This document shows positions 1 to 6,665 of a stretch of DNA of 64,000 nt, one piece after another. Position 1 is the stretch's first letter; every line of letters starts with the position of its first letter. The notes under the pieces are model-generated. The model was not told the origin of the DNA. It saw only the letters and a program-made list of their open reading frames with translations, and made no database searches. The stretch is from Dehalobacter sp. DCA (lineage in GTDB: Bacteria; Bacillota; Desulfitobacteriia; Desulfitobacteriales; Syntrophobotulaceae). The DNA is taken from positions 930,001 to 994,000 of the forward strand of contig NC_018866.1 in the NCBI RefSeq assembly GCF_000305775.1, in the 5' to 3' direction. The position numbers and the translations under genes are program-made.

Positions 1-125
1 TCGCCATAATTAGAGCTATAGCCAGGTTCCAGCATGTCTCTCGCCTTCAGGTCGGCTTTGGTGCCGTGGTAGAAAGGTCCGTGATCCATTGTTTTAGACG
101 GTGTCCGTTCGTTCTGTATATTCAT
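1..125 (-). CDS. arr: Rifampin ADP-ribosyltransferase Arr, 5' part only
   Basis: The minus strand from the ATG at 123-125 reads into the window edge and gives 41 codons. They include FYHGTKADLK followed by LEPGYSSNYG, which is the N-terminal signature of Arr (FYHGTK/YLHGTK, then a DLLxxG/GYxSNYxxG segment). Arr inactivates rifampin by transferring ADP-ribose from NAD to the drug. Arr enzymes are about 140 residues, so roughly two thirds lie outside the window. The ATG overlaps the stop of an upstream 14-codon leader peptide (ATGA), implying translational coupling. The gene lies in the cassette that ends at the attC-like site 336-410; arr-2 and arr-3 are well-known integron cassette genes. Whether the rest is intact cannot be seen. 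Confidence 0.85.
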   Translation of the reverse strand, partial: MNIQNERTPSKTMDHGPFYHGTKADLKARDMLEPGYSSNYG

Positions 126-166
126 TTCCTATCCTTACCTCCCCGTGGTAAACAGGTTGTTTCCAT
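122..166 (-). CDS. Leader peptide 2 upstream of arr (14 aa)
   Basis: On the minus strand an ATG at 164-166 follows a GAGGAG ribosome binding site at a 6 nt spacing and encodes METTCLPRGGKDRK before a TGA. The TGA overlaps the arr start codon (ATGA), so ribosomes finishing this peptide are placed on the arr start. No homologue is recognised. It could be a coupling or attenuation leader, but it could also be a fortuitous short frame; the good Shine-Dalgarno sequence and exact overlap favour translation. Confidence 0.55.
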   Translation of the reverse strand: METTCLPRGGKDRK

Positions 167-183
167 TACCTACTCCTCGAATA

Positions 184-228
184 TCATTTTTTAATTTGAT
201 CACGATTTATTCCGTTTTTATATGGCAT
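184..228 (-). CDS. Leader peptide 1 upstream of arr (14 aa)
   Basis: A minus-strand ATG at 226-228 lies 7 nt after AAGGAG and encodes MPYKNGINRDQIKK, ending in TGA at 184-186. It is followed 17 nt later by leader peptide 2 and then arr, giving three consecutive well-spaced translation starts. A TATAAT hexamer lies just upstream on the same strand (about 260), so the cassette probably has its own promoter. Function unknown. Confidence 0.5.
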   Translation of the reverse strand: MPYKNGINRDQIKK

Positions 229-335
229 AATTTTTCTCCTTATAACACCAAGCTTCTACTTAATTATACATATTTGTTCATTATCTCCTGTGTTTTTACA
301 CAATCTGAGGATGGCGCGTCTTTGCATGATATTTC

Positions 336-410
336 GTAGAACGTCTCGCGAAGTTCCGCAGCGTCTTAATACATTCATCTATTCTAAGTTGCGGAACTTC
401 GCTGTTAGAC
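336..410. other. attC-like recombination site 1
   Basis: Left box GTAGAAC (336-342), 5 nt spacer, 13 bp stem GCGAAGTTCCGCA (348-360) paired with TGCGGAACTTCGC (390-402), a loop containing ACATTCAT, one spacer base, and right box GTTAGAC (404-410). The right box is exactly complementary to the GTCTAAC left box of site 2, which bounds the next cassette. The left box belongs to the arr cassette, whose far end is outside the window. A GC-rich hairpin-like segment (GATGGCGCG) lies just left, as at the other sites. Confidence 0.85.
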
Positions 411-826
411 GATGGACCATGCCCCCAAATTCAGAGACGACCAGGACGGGAGTCCCTTAAACGTCCCATCTAACTATATTTGATGTACTCAATAAGAATA
501 ATGCGAAGAACTCTATATCAACTCTTTGTTCAATTGGATTTTGGTCCCTTGTTTTAGTGATTTGGCAAGTCGAAATCCAAGGTCATCTATTCGAAATGTT
601 GGATGACCCCGACGACGATTTGTTGCTAAACAACCTCTTTCAGGGTCAAACCAACCGCCACCACGAAAAATTCGATAAGGACCATATACTTTCTCATCAT
701 AGATATCCCAACACCATTCCCAGACATTTCCTAACATATCATACAATCCCCATGCATTCGGCTCTTTTGTCCCTACTTCATGTGTTCTACCTTCAGAATT
801 TTCTTTATACCATGCAATCTTATTAA

Positions 827-2487
827 CTGAAGTTTCGCACCCATAAAACAGCCGAAAATTCGGCTTAGAATAAGACGAAAAAACGATAAAAATCCGCATG
901 AACACTAGGTTTTTGGTATAATAAGATGCTACTCCAAATCAACCAAAAATGAGGTGTTATCATGCGGAAACCTGTCAAAGAAATTGAAAACGTACTCCAA
1001 AATCACGGCTATTCGATTAACAATATTATATGTGAAGTTATGAAGACGTTCAAGCTTAAAACGCTTTGCCGCAAAGTTGGTTTTCTGAAACAGGATGGTT
1101 ACAGTTCCGCGGAAATCCTCTCACTAATGTTGATGTTGCCCCTAATGTTACTGAAAAGTGTCCACGCGTTATATAAAAGCGATTTCCAAAAGGTTACTAC
1201 TATGAAGAAAGATTCCATATATCGACTGAAGAACAATGAAAAAATGCCTTGGAGAGCATTGCTGATCGGTATATCCAAACAGTTTCAACGATTGGTTAAT
1301 CCTACGAACGAAGTGGATGAAAAGTCCGCTTTCATTCTAGATGATACAACTCTTGCTAAGACAGGTCGAAGAATTGAACAAATGACCCAGGTGTTTGACC
1401 ATGTTGCAGGGAAGAAAGGTAGCAAATTAGGCTTTAAAAATTTAACCCTTGGTTTCTTCGATGGTAAAAGCCTCACGCCTATAGACTTCACTTTACAAGT
1501 GGAAAAGCCCTTAAAAAAGGCAAGGCACCGTAAAGAACGGTTCAAAAAGCAACGAGACCCCAAATCTGCTGGGGCTAAACGGATCAGAGAATGCCATGTT
1601 AGCAAAATTTCGAACGGTCTGGATATGATAAAACGGGCGGTAAAACAGGGGTTTAAGGCTAAATATGTCCTGGTTGACAGCTGGTTCAGCAGTTACGAGT
1701 TCATTCAAACGATTCGAGGATTAGACAAAAAATCGATGCATTTGGTCTGTGGTGTTCGGCAAGATACGAGGAAGTATCGCTACAAAGAGACTTCCCTTAA
1801 TGCCAGCCAATTAAAATCGGTCCTCAAAAGTGAGGGAAACGAAAAACGCTGTAGGAAACGGAATATCCGTTATTTCGAAGTCCTTGTTGATTATGAAGGA
1901 ATCGGACAAATCAAACTGTATTTTTGCCGGTTTCCCTATCAAAAGAAATTTAGACTGTTCCTCTCGACGGATATATCTCTTAGTTTATTGAGTATGTTGG
2001 AGATTTACAGTATCCGTTGGACCATCGAAGTCTTTTTTAAGGAAGCCAAGCAGCATTTGAAGCTCGGGACTTGTCAATCGAGGGATTTCGATGCGCAGAT
2101 TGCCCATATCACGACCTGCTATCTCCTCTATACACTCCTAGCCTATTTTCGACGAGTAAACGCCTACGAATCCTTAGAAGGATTATTTGCGGAAATCAAG
2201 GACGAACTCATAGAGAAGAATGTAGCGGAGCGGCTCTGGGAATTATTTGATGATTTGCTGCAAGTGGTGATCACCAGCATCGCCAAGTCTGGTTTAGTGG
2301 ACATTTTGGAATTTAGGAATTCCAGTGAATATGAACATTTGAAAGAACTATTTGAGAATTCTTTTCTTAGTAATCAGCTTATAGCCCTTAAAAATGCCAG
2401 TTAATCGGTAATAATCAGAAGGAACCACTGGCATTAGGATACCTTTAAATTAGAGATACAAGGGTTTTGAGGGGTGCGAAACTTCAG
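827..2487 (+). mobile_element. IS4-family insertion sequence, 1661 bp
   Basis: The element is bounded by perfect 16 bp terminal inverted repeats, CTGAAGTTTCGCACCC at 827-842 and its complement at 2472-2487. It is flanked by a 7 bp direct duplication TTATTAA at 820-826 and 2488-2494. It carries one transposase gene. A short hairpin at 850-867 lies between the left end and a TATAAT-containing promoter near 917. Intact ends, intact duplication and an intact transposase frame point to a recent insertion into the FGE-like cassette gene. Confidence 0.95.
962..2404 (+). CDS. IS4-family DDE transposase
   Basis: A 480-residue transposase filling the IS. Catalytic acidic residues are visible at about D127/D128 (ILDDTT), D239 (LVDSWF) and E356. 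Around the last lies Y349-R352-E356-K363, an exact match to the Y-(2)-R-(3)-E-(6)-K signature of IS4-family enzymes. The N-terminal about 110 residues are probably the DNA-binding part. The frame is intact from ATG to stop with no internal frameshift, so the element may be active. It would act on the 16 bp terminal repeats at 827-842 and 2472-2487. Confidence 0.92.
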   Translation: MRKPVKEIENVLQNHGYSINNIICEVMKTFKLKTLCRKVGFLKQDGYSSAEILSLMLMLPLMLLKSVHALYKSDFQKVTTMKKDSIYRLKNNEKMPWRALLIGISKQFQRLVNPTNEVDEKSAFILDDTTLAKTGRRIEQMTQVFDHVAGKKGSKLGFKNLTLGFFDGKSLTPIDFTLQVEKPLKKARHRKERFKKQRDPKSAGAKRIRECHVSKISNGLDMIKRAVKQGFKAKYVLVDSWFSSYEFIQTIRGLDKKSMHLVCGVRQDTRKYRYKETSLNASQLKSVLKSEGNEKRCRKRNIRYFEVLVDYEGIGQIKLYFCRFPYQKKFRLFLSTDISLSLLSMLEIYSIRWTIEVFFKEAKQHLKLGTCQSRDFDAQIAHITTCYLLYTLLAYFRRVNAYESLEGLFAEIKDELIEKNVAERLWELFDDLLQVVITSIAKSGLVDILEFRNSSEYEHLKELFENSFLSNQLIALKNAS

Positions 2488-3127
2488 TTATTAATATCTC
2501 CGTATCTAACTTCTTTTTTTCCACCTTGACATGCATATTGCCATTCTGCTTCGGTCGGGAGTCGATAGCCGTCTTCTTCTTTATTACATGTGACTATATT
2601 TCCTTCACTGCTTATTGAGTAGTATTCTGACAATCCTTCATTTTGAGATAGCAGATTGCAAAACTCTATCGCTTCACTCCAAGAAATATTCTCGACAGGG
2701 TTTCGATCTCCTTTGAAAGCAAAAGGAGATTTTTGGGTAATAGCAAAATATACATCTTGCGTTACCGGATATTTTGATAAGAGAAAGGGCTGTATTTCAA
2801 CCTTCCATGTATGTTTTATTCTATCGTCTCTCAATTCTATTTCTCCATATGGAATTCTTACCATTTCATCATTAAAAAGGTTCTTTAGTCCTCTATTCAT
2901 TCTATCTCCCTCTAAGCCATATTCTGTTTGTTTCGCTATATCCAACAAATATGTATAATCCGATCATTAATTCGTTCTTTTCCAATCCGCGCATGGATGC
3001 GCGGCGTCCCGCATGGTCTTTCGTCGTCACGGTAGAGATGCCGGTCGCCCGACACCCCCCGCACAGATCCCGGCGTGCGGAACTACCGCACCGGGCTCTT
3101 CAAGAGTATTCGCTTCCGTAATAAAGC

Positions 3128-4474
3128 TTAAAACCCAAAGCTAAGCTGCTTCTGGTTTGTTTCGACTATCCTTGGGGTTAGTACTCCATACCTTTTTAAT
3201 ACCCTATTAAACTCGCTCCAATCAAAGCTTTTCCTTTGACTCCTTCTATTCAGCCATTTGTACAGGGTTTTCATTGCCTGTTCGTAGAATTCTCTCAGCC
3301 TTCCAGAGTTTCCTATCAGCCCATAGTAGTTGTAATAGCCCCTTAATTTGCTGTTTAGCTCCGGGAACAATCGTCTTAGTCTTTTGTTCCGGTTCTCTCT
3401 GCACCATTCTTTGAAGTTTGCCAGGGACTTCCTTAACCTTTTCCTGGCTGTTCTCCTGGTGATTATTGTTTTCCCCCGGCGAGATACTCCCCATCGAAAT
3501 TCGAACCCCAAGTATTCAAAGCTGCTGCTTTGTTTTCTCAACCATCGATTGAATTGGATGATTTGGGTCTTATCCACTGCCAGTTCCAGTCCGAATTTCT
3601 CTAACCGTTTAGGTAGCGACCTGTAGAATTTGTCGGCATCTCCTTTATATTGGAACGCACATACAAAATCATCGCAGTACCTGCATAGATACGCTTCTCC
3701 TTCGCAGTTTGGTTTTACTATCTTCTCAAACCATAGGTCAAGTACATAGTGCAGATAAGTATTCGCTAGTATTGGACTAATGATTCCGCCTTGCGGACTT
3801 CCTGTTATTGGATGTTCCACTTCTCCATCCTGCTTTAAGATTCCTGCTTTGAGCCACTTTTTGATGAGTCCCAGAAATGCCTTGTCATCTATTCGTTGCT
3901 CTAGCATTCTTATTAGCCAAGCGTGGTCTATGTTTTGAAAGAATCCTTTGATGTCTGCTTCTACGATGTAGCTGTAGTCGCCATAGTTGAGTTCTTTGCT
4001 TAAGTCTTTGATTGCTGTGTGAGCACTGATTTTTGGCCGGTATCCATAACTACTTGCAAGGAAATCCTGCTCATAGATGGCTTCCAATATCTTTGCCGCT
4101 GCGCTCTGCACGAGCTTATCCGCTATGGCTGGTATTCCCAGCGGTCTTGTTTTTCCTTCCCCTTTCGGTATGTCTACCCTTCGTAACAACTTTGCCCGAT
4201 ATCTTTTCTTTTCCAGATGCTCTGCCAGGTTTTCTATGTTTTGCTTAAGCTCTTCTGCAAATTCCTTGGCTGTTACTTTGTCCACTCCGGCAGCTGCCTT
4301 TTTGTTGTTCGTTTTCCAGGCTTCTGTGAGTGAGCTGTAGTTGAGCATCCGGTATAAGTTGCGAAATCGATAGCTTTTAAGTCTTTTTGCTTTCTGTGCT
4401 ATTCCTTGCAGGGAAGTTCGCATCAATTTCTCCGATCCTGCTTGTCCGGTTGATGTTTCCTTTGCAAGCTGCAT
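3128..4474 (-). CDS. ltrA: Group II intron reverse transcriptase/maturase (IIC-like)
   Basis: A 448-residue intron-encoded protein. RT motifs are clear: RPLGIPAIADKLVQ, YGYRPKISAHTAI, GSPQGGIISPILANTYLH and the catalytic YCDDFV (YxDD with Cys in the variable position). A C-terminal maturase domain follows (FEYLGFEFRW, LNSKLRGYYNYYG). No HNH endonuclease domain is visible at the C-terminus, as is typical of class C introns, which use single-stranded or hairpin-associated targets. The protein would assist splicing and reverse-transcribe the intron into new attC-like sites. The start is the first Met; no competing start was resolved. Confidence 0.92.
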   Translation of the reverse strand: MQLAKETSTGQAGSEKLMRTSLQGIAQKAKRLKSYRFRNLYRMLNYSSLTEAWKTNNKKAAAGVDKVTAKEFAEELKQNIENLAEHLEKKRYRAKLLRRVDIPKGEGKTRPLGIPAIADKLVQSAAAKILEAIYEQDFLASSYGYRPKISAHTAIKDLSKELNYGDYSYIVEADIKGFFQNIDHAWLIRMLEQRIDDKAFLGLIKKWLKAGILKQDGEVEHPITGSPQGGIISPILANTYLHYVLDLWFEKIVKPNCEGEAYLCRYCDDFVCAFQYKGDADKFYRSLPKRLEKFGLELAVDKTQIIQFNRWLRKQSSSFEYLGFEFRWGVSRRGKTIITRRTARKRLRKSLANFKEWCRENRNKRLRRLFPELNSKLRGYYNYYGLIGNSGRLREFYEQAMKTLYKWLNRRSQRKSFDWSEFNRVLKRYGVLTPRIVETNQKQLSFGF

Positions 4475-4921
4475 ACTCTCGTTAACCCCTTCCCCATGTA
4501 GCCGGCTTTCCCGACCTCAGAGTAGTATGGGTTAATCCGACTCCCTGTCTGTCATCAACCTTCCTCTTTTTCGATTGGTAAGTCCTACCGGCTTTCGCCG
4601 GAACAAACAGGGTCTCCCAAGTTCCTGATCCTTCTCTCCATACATGCCATGTTCTCTGACCCCGGCAGACCCTCGGGAATCTTGCCTTTTCGATCCCTCT
4701 GTGTTGGCTTCCGTGACGTTAAACACGTCGCCATCTGCATTTATCACGTTTACGAGGCTGAATTTGCTTCAGGAGTTACGGTTCCCCCTATGGCCTATAT
4801 AGTTCTCTGTGTACGCTTCGCCTTACTGTTGCCAGTTTCGGCGCAACACTCGATATGGGTGGTTGGCTAGACCTTACCCAGCAAGGACTTTCACCTTGCA
4901 AGAAGTACCAAGCTTTGCTTG
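4475..4921 (-). ncRNA. Group II intron 1, 5' structured RNA region
   Basis: This gap between the RT start and the intron 5' end contains no convincing gene. On the minus strand it begins with the GTGCGCC end and then has GCAAGGTGAAAGTCC, typical of group II domain I 5' parts. It should fold into domains I-IV of the ribozyme. Confidence 0.7.
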
Positions 4922-5058
4922 GCGCACTAACGTTTCGCGTGTTTACGACGCGCCCCAACCACATTCATATTGGCAAAGTGTCGTAAACACGCTGTTATGT
5001 AAAGTTGGACGGCCCGAAATTCAGAGCCGACCACGGATGGGAGGCCCATAAACATTTA

Positions 5059-5529
5059 CTATTCCCCCAAATCTATTGCTTTCCGAACAAACTCTCCAGG
5101 CAATGAAGTTCTCTTACAAATATCCTCTACCGTCATTCCAGATTGAAAGTATCGAATTGCTACAGATTCCATTGATTCCCCTACTTCGATAATGTGATAA
5201 TCCGTATCATAAAACCGCATTACCCTTTGCCCCCATGGCTGCTCTCTTACCTCATGGATAAATTCTACTCCTACTTCTTTCATTTCATCAAATACTCTGC
5301 CAATTTCTTCTGTTTCAAAATATAATTCAAAGTTATTAGATTTATTCTGGATATTATTTTGCCCTATCCCTAGTAGTTTTTCATAATGTTCTTCCAGATG
5401 AATAGCAAAACCCCCATCAAACTCTATGTTTTCGCCAAAATCATATTTTACTTTTTGGCCTAACTTCTCATAAAAATACCTTGATCTTTGTACATCTTTC
5501 ACGACAATCAGAGAACAAACGTATTTCAT
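5059..5529 (-). CDS. VOC-superfamily (glyoxalase-fold) protein
   Basis: 156 residues starting MKYVCSLIVVKD at the ATG 5527-5529, preceded by GGAG. The beginning SLIVVKDVQRSRYFYEKLGQKV and the later repeat unit (FELYFETEEIGRVFDEMKEVGVEFI...QPWGQRVMRFYDTDYHIIEVGE) are typical of VOC proteins: paired beta-alpha-beta-beta-beta modules, His/Glu metal ligands possible at FAIHLEEH and HIIEVGE. VOC proteins include lyases, dioxygenases and bleomycin/fosfomycin-type resistance proteins; the exact activity cannot be assigned. A C-terminal tail (SVAIRYFQSGMTVEDICKRTSLP) resembles a small helix-turn-helix. It is the only gene of the cassette between sites 2 and 3. Confidence 0.85.
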   Translation of the reverse strand: MKYVCSLIVVKDVQRSRYFYEKLGQKVKYDFGENIEFDGGFAIHLEEHYEKLLGIGQNNIQNKSNNFELYFETEEIGRVFDEMKEVGVEFIHEVREQPWGQRVMRFYDTDYHIIEVGESMESVAIRYFQSGMTVEDICKRTSLPGEFVRKAIDLGE

Positions 5530-5593
5530 TTCCTTACTCCAAATCCTTTCTTTCAAAACGCGCGACACGATGTCGCGCACCCCGTCCAATTTT

Positions 5594-5669
5594 ATATAAC
5601 GTCTCGAGAATTTACGTAGCGTCTTTCCACATGCATCATTTGCAAAGTTACGTAAATTCTCTGTTCTAC
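5594..5669. other. attC-like recombination site 3
   Basis: Left box ATATAAC (5594-5600), 6/7 complementary to the GTTATGT box of site 2 (the mismatch would be a G-T pair). 5 nt spacer, 13 bp stem GAGAATTTACGTA with its complement in 5648-5661, loop with ACATGCAT, right box GTTCTAC (5663-5669). A perfect hairpin GCGCGACA-CGA-TGTCGCGC lies to the left at 5560-5578. Confidence 0.88.
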
Positions 5670-5762
5670 GACGTATCGTGCCTCCAGACTCAGCAGCGCC
5701 ACGGATGGCGATGCCTTAAACAATTACAGCAATTTCCGCTGCGTCAACGAATATATAAAACA

Positions 5763-6149
5763 TCACAATAATTTTTGCAAATATTGAAGTGCAATCTCAT
5801 CATATTCTTCTTCTTTTTCAAATCTTGATGGGCTGTTTGCTACCCTTTCCAACTCATCTCTTAATAAAAGTAACTGTCTTTCATTTAACAAAGGCATCAT
5901 ATGATAATAAACTGAGTATTCCCTCAACCCATCTGGTCTCTGTATTAAATCTTTTAGGTAAGGTATTATTAAATCATCAAACTTAACCAAAACTTTAACT
6001 AATTCTCTAGCAACTGGCCAGTTAATATCCTCAACCCATTCAAAAATTTGAGATAAAACTGGTTCAATACTCTCAATATCAGCATTCTTTATTCGCTCGA
6101 CAGATTCTATATCGAACTTATCTCTTGGTATTAAATAATCCTTATTCAC
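5763..6149 (-). CDS. DUF5071-like protein
   Basis: 128 residues, start GTG at 6147-6149 with GAGGAG 7 nt upstream. The segment EPVLSQIFEWVEDINWPVARELVKVLVKFDDLIIPYLKDLI matches the pattern of DUF5071 proteins (acidic alpha-helical, with a conserved W-D-N-W-P-V core), frequently seen as isolated cassette or toxin-neighbourhood genes. No catalytic motif is visible. It is the sole gene of the cassette between sites 3 and 4. AT-rich compared with the chromosomal genes to the right. Function unknown. Confidence 0.75.
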   Translation of the reverse strand: MNKDYLIPRDKFDIESVERIKNADIESIEPVLSQIFEWVEDINWPVARELVKVLVKFDDLIIPYLKDLIQRPDGLREYSVYYHMMPLLNERQLLLLRDELERVANSPSRFEKEEEYDEIALQYLQKLL

Positions 6150-6237
6150 TTAACCGCTCCTCATTGATTTGCTTGATTTGAAAATAATTACCCAGTCTTC
6201 ACCGCGCCATGGATGGCGCGTTTTTGCACGATATGTC

Positions 6238-6313
6238 GTAGAACGTGCCCGGTATTACCGTAGTGTCCTAATAACATGCATCTTTGCAAAGTTACGGTAA
6301 TACCGTGTTATCG
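6238..6313. other. attC-like recombination site 4
   Basis: Left box GTAGAAC (6238-6244) is the exact complement of GTTCTAC in site 3. 5 nt spacer, 13 bp stem CGGTATTACCGTA, loop with ACATGCAT, one spacer base, right box GTTATCG (6307-6313). Hairpins flank both sides: CGCGCC-ATGGAT-GGCGCG at 6203-6220 and GTGCGAC-AGGAC-GTCGCAC at 6340-6358. Confidence 0.9.
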
Positions 6314-6432
6314 GATGGATGAGGCCCCCCGAAGCCAGAGTGCGACAGGACGTCGCACCCTTAAAAATGCCTATAGGCAAAAATGGTTTCTGCTCTATAA
6401 ACCTCTTTTTTATGAAACTATAATAAGAAGAC

Positions 6433-6654
6433 CTATTCTATCCTCTCATAGGGATAAATATTCTTAAAGTTCCTGTGTAAATAAGAGCCAATTGAAGGTG
6501 CATTTAACAAGCCTTCAAATTCATGCATAGGTACTCCTTTATAGCTATAAAGTGTCCCATTGAGAAAACGAACATAAGTAATTTCATTTTCCTTATCATA
6601 ACCTACACTTTCTATATTAGAAGAACTTACAGGAACCATTTCAACATCTATCAT
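6433..6654 (-). CDS. KTSC-domain protein
   Basis: 73 residues from the ATG at 6652-6654, preceded by GGGGGAAG. The sequence VSSSNIESVGYD...YVRFLNGTLYSYKGVPMHEFEGLLNAPSIGSYLHRNFKN is a complete KTSC domain, a small fold of unknown function that occurs alone or fused to other proteins. The gene starts 11 nt after the HerA stop in the same transcript, so it is the third gene of the SIR2-HerA cassette. It may be an accessory of the defence pair or an independent passenger. Confidence 0.85.
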   Translation of the reverse strand: MIDVEMVPVSSSNIESVGYDKENEITYVRFLNGTLYSYKGVPMHEFEGLLNAPSIGSYLHRNFKNIYPYERIE

Positions 6655-6665
6655 TTTGCTTCCCC

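Larger units (their letters stand above)
513..2900 (-). pseudogene. Formylglycine-generating enzyme (FGE/SUMF1-like) gene split by an IS element
   Basis: The N-terminal part runs from the ATG at 2898-2900 (ribosome binding site GAGGGAG, 5 nt spacing; first residues MNRGLKNLF) to the IS boundary. The C-terminal part runs from 826 to the TAG at 513-515. Together they show FGE-family motifs in order: KYPVTQDVY, NPVENISWSEAIEFCN, YRLPTEAEWQYA, GLYDMLGNVWEWC and RIFRGGGWF. The family uses a C-type-lectin-like fold; true FGEs oxidise a sulfatase cysteine, but many relatives have other or unknown roles. Removing the IS and one copy of the 7 bp duplication restores one frame of about 239 aa. The gene is the cargo of the cassette between attC-like sites 1 and 2 and is interrupted, hence probably inactive. 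Confidence 0.85.
3026..4927 (-). mobile_element. Group IIC-like (attC-targeting type) intron, 1902 bp
   Basis: Read on the minus strand the intron begins GTGCGCC at 4927 and ends CTCTACCGTGAC at 3026. A domain V-like hairpin lies at 3066-3098, beginning GAGCCCGG and ending CCGGGATC with a GTTC-type loop. It encodes a reverse transcriptase/maturase. It sits precisely between GTC and TAAC of an R''-like box, on the strand opposite to R''-to-R' reading. Group IIC-attC introns are known to target integron attC sites, and this fits that class. Boundaries were set by restoring box complementarity and could be off by a few bases at the 3' end, where GTC is repeated. Confidence 0.88.
3023..5000. other. 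attC-like site 2, interrupted by a group II intron
   Basis: The site is in two pieces: GTC at 3023-3025 and TAAC at 4928-4931, which join to GTCTAAC when the intron 3026-4927 is removed. GTCTAAC is the exact complement of the GTTAGAC box of site 1. Right of the intron come a 5 nt spacer, stem GCGTGTTTACGAC paired with GTCGTAAACACGC (13 bp), a loop with ACATTCAT, and right box GTTATGT (4994-5000). A hairpin CCGCGC-ATGGAT-GCGCGG lies at 2987-3004. Confidence 0.88.

Noticed and set aside
3246-3494. 82-residue frame inside the intron RT
   Set aside because: Same-strand out-of-frame shadow of the RT gene with no independent ribosome binding site.
513-4474. Diversity-generating retroelement (reverse transcriptase plus FGE/C-type-lectin-fold target)
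   Set aside because: The RT is of group II intron type with domain V RNA and maturase domain. No template/variable repeat pair with adenine-directed differences was found near the FGE gene.
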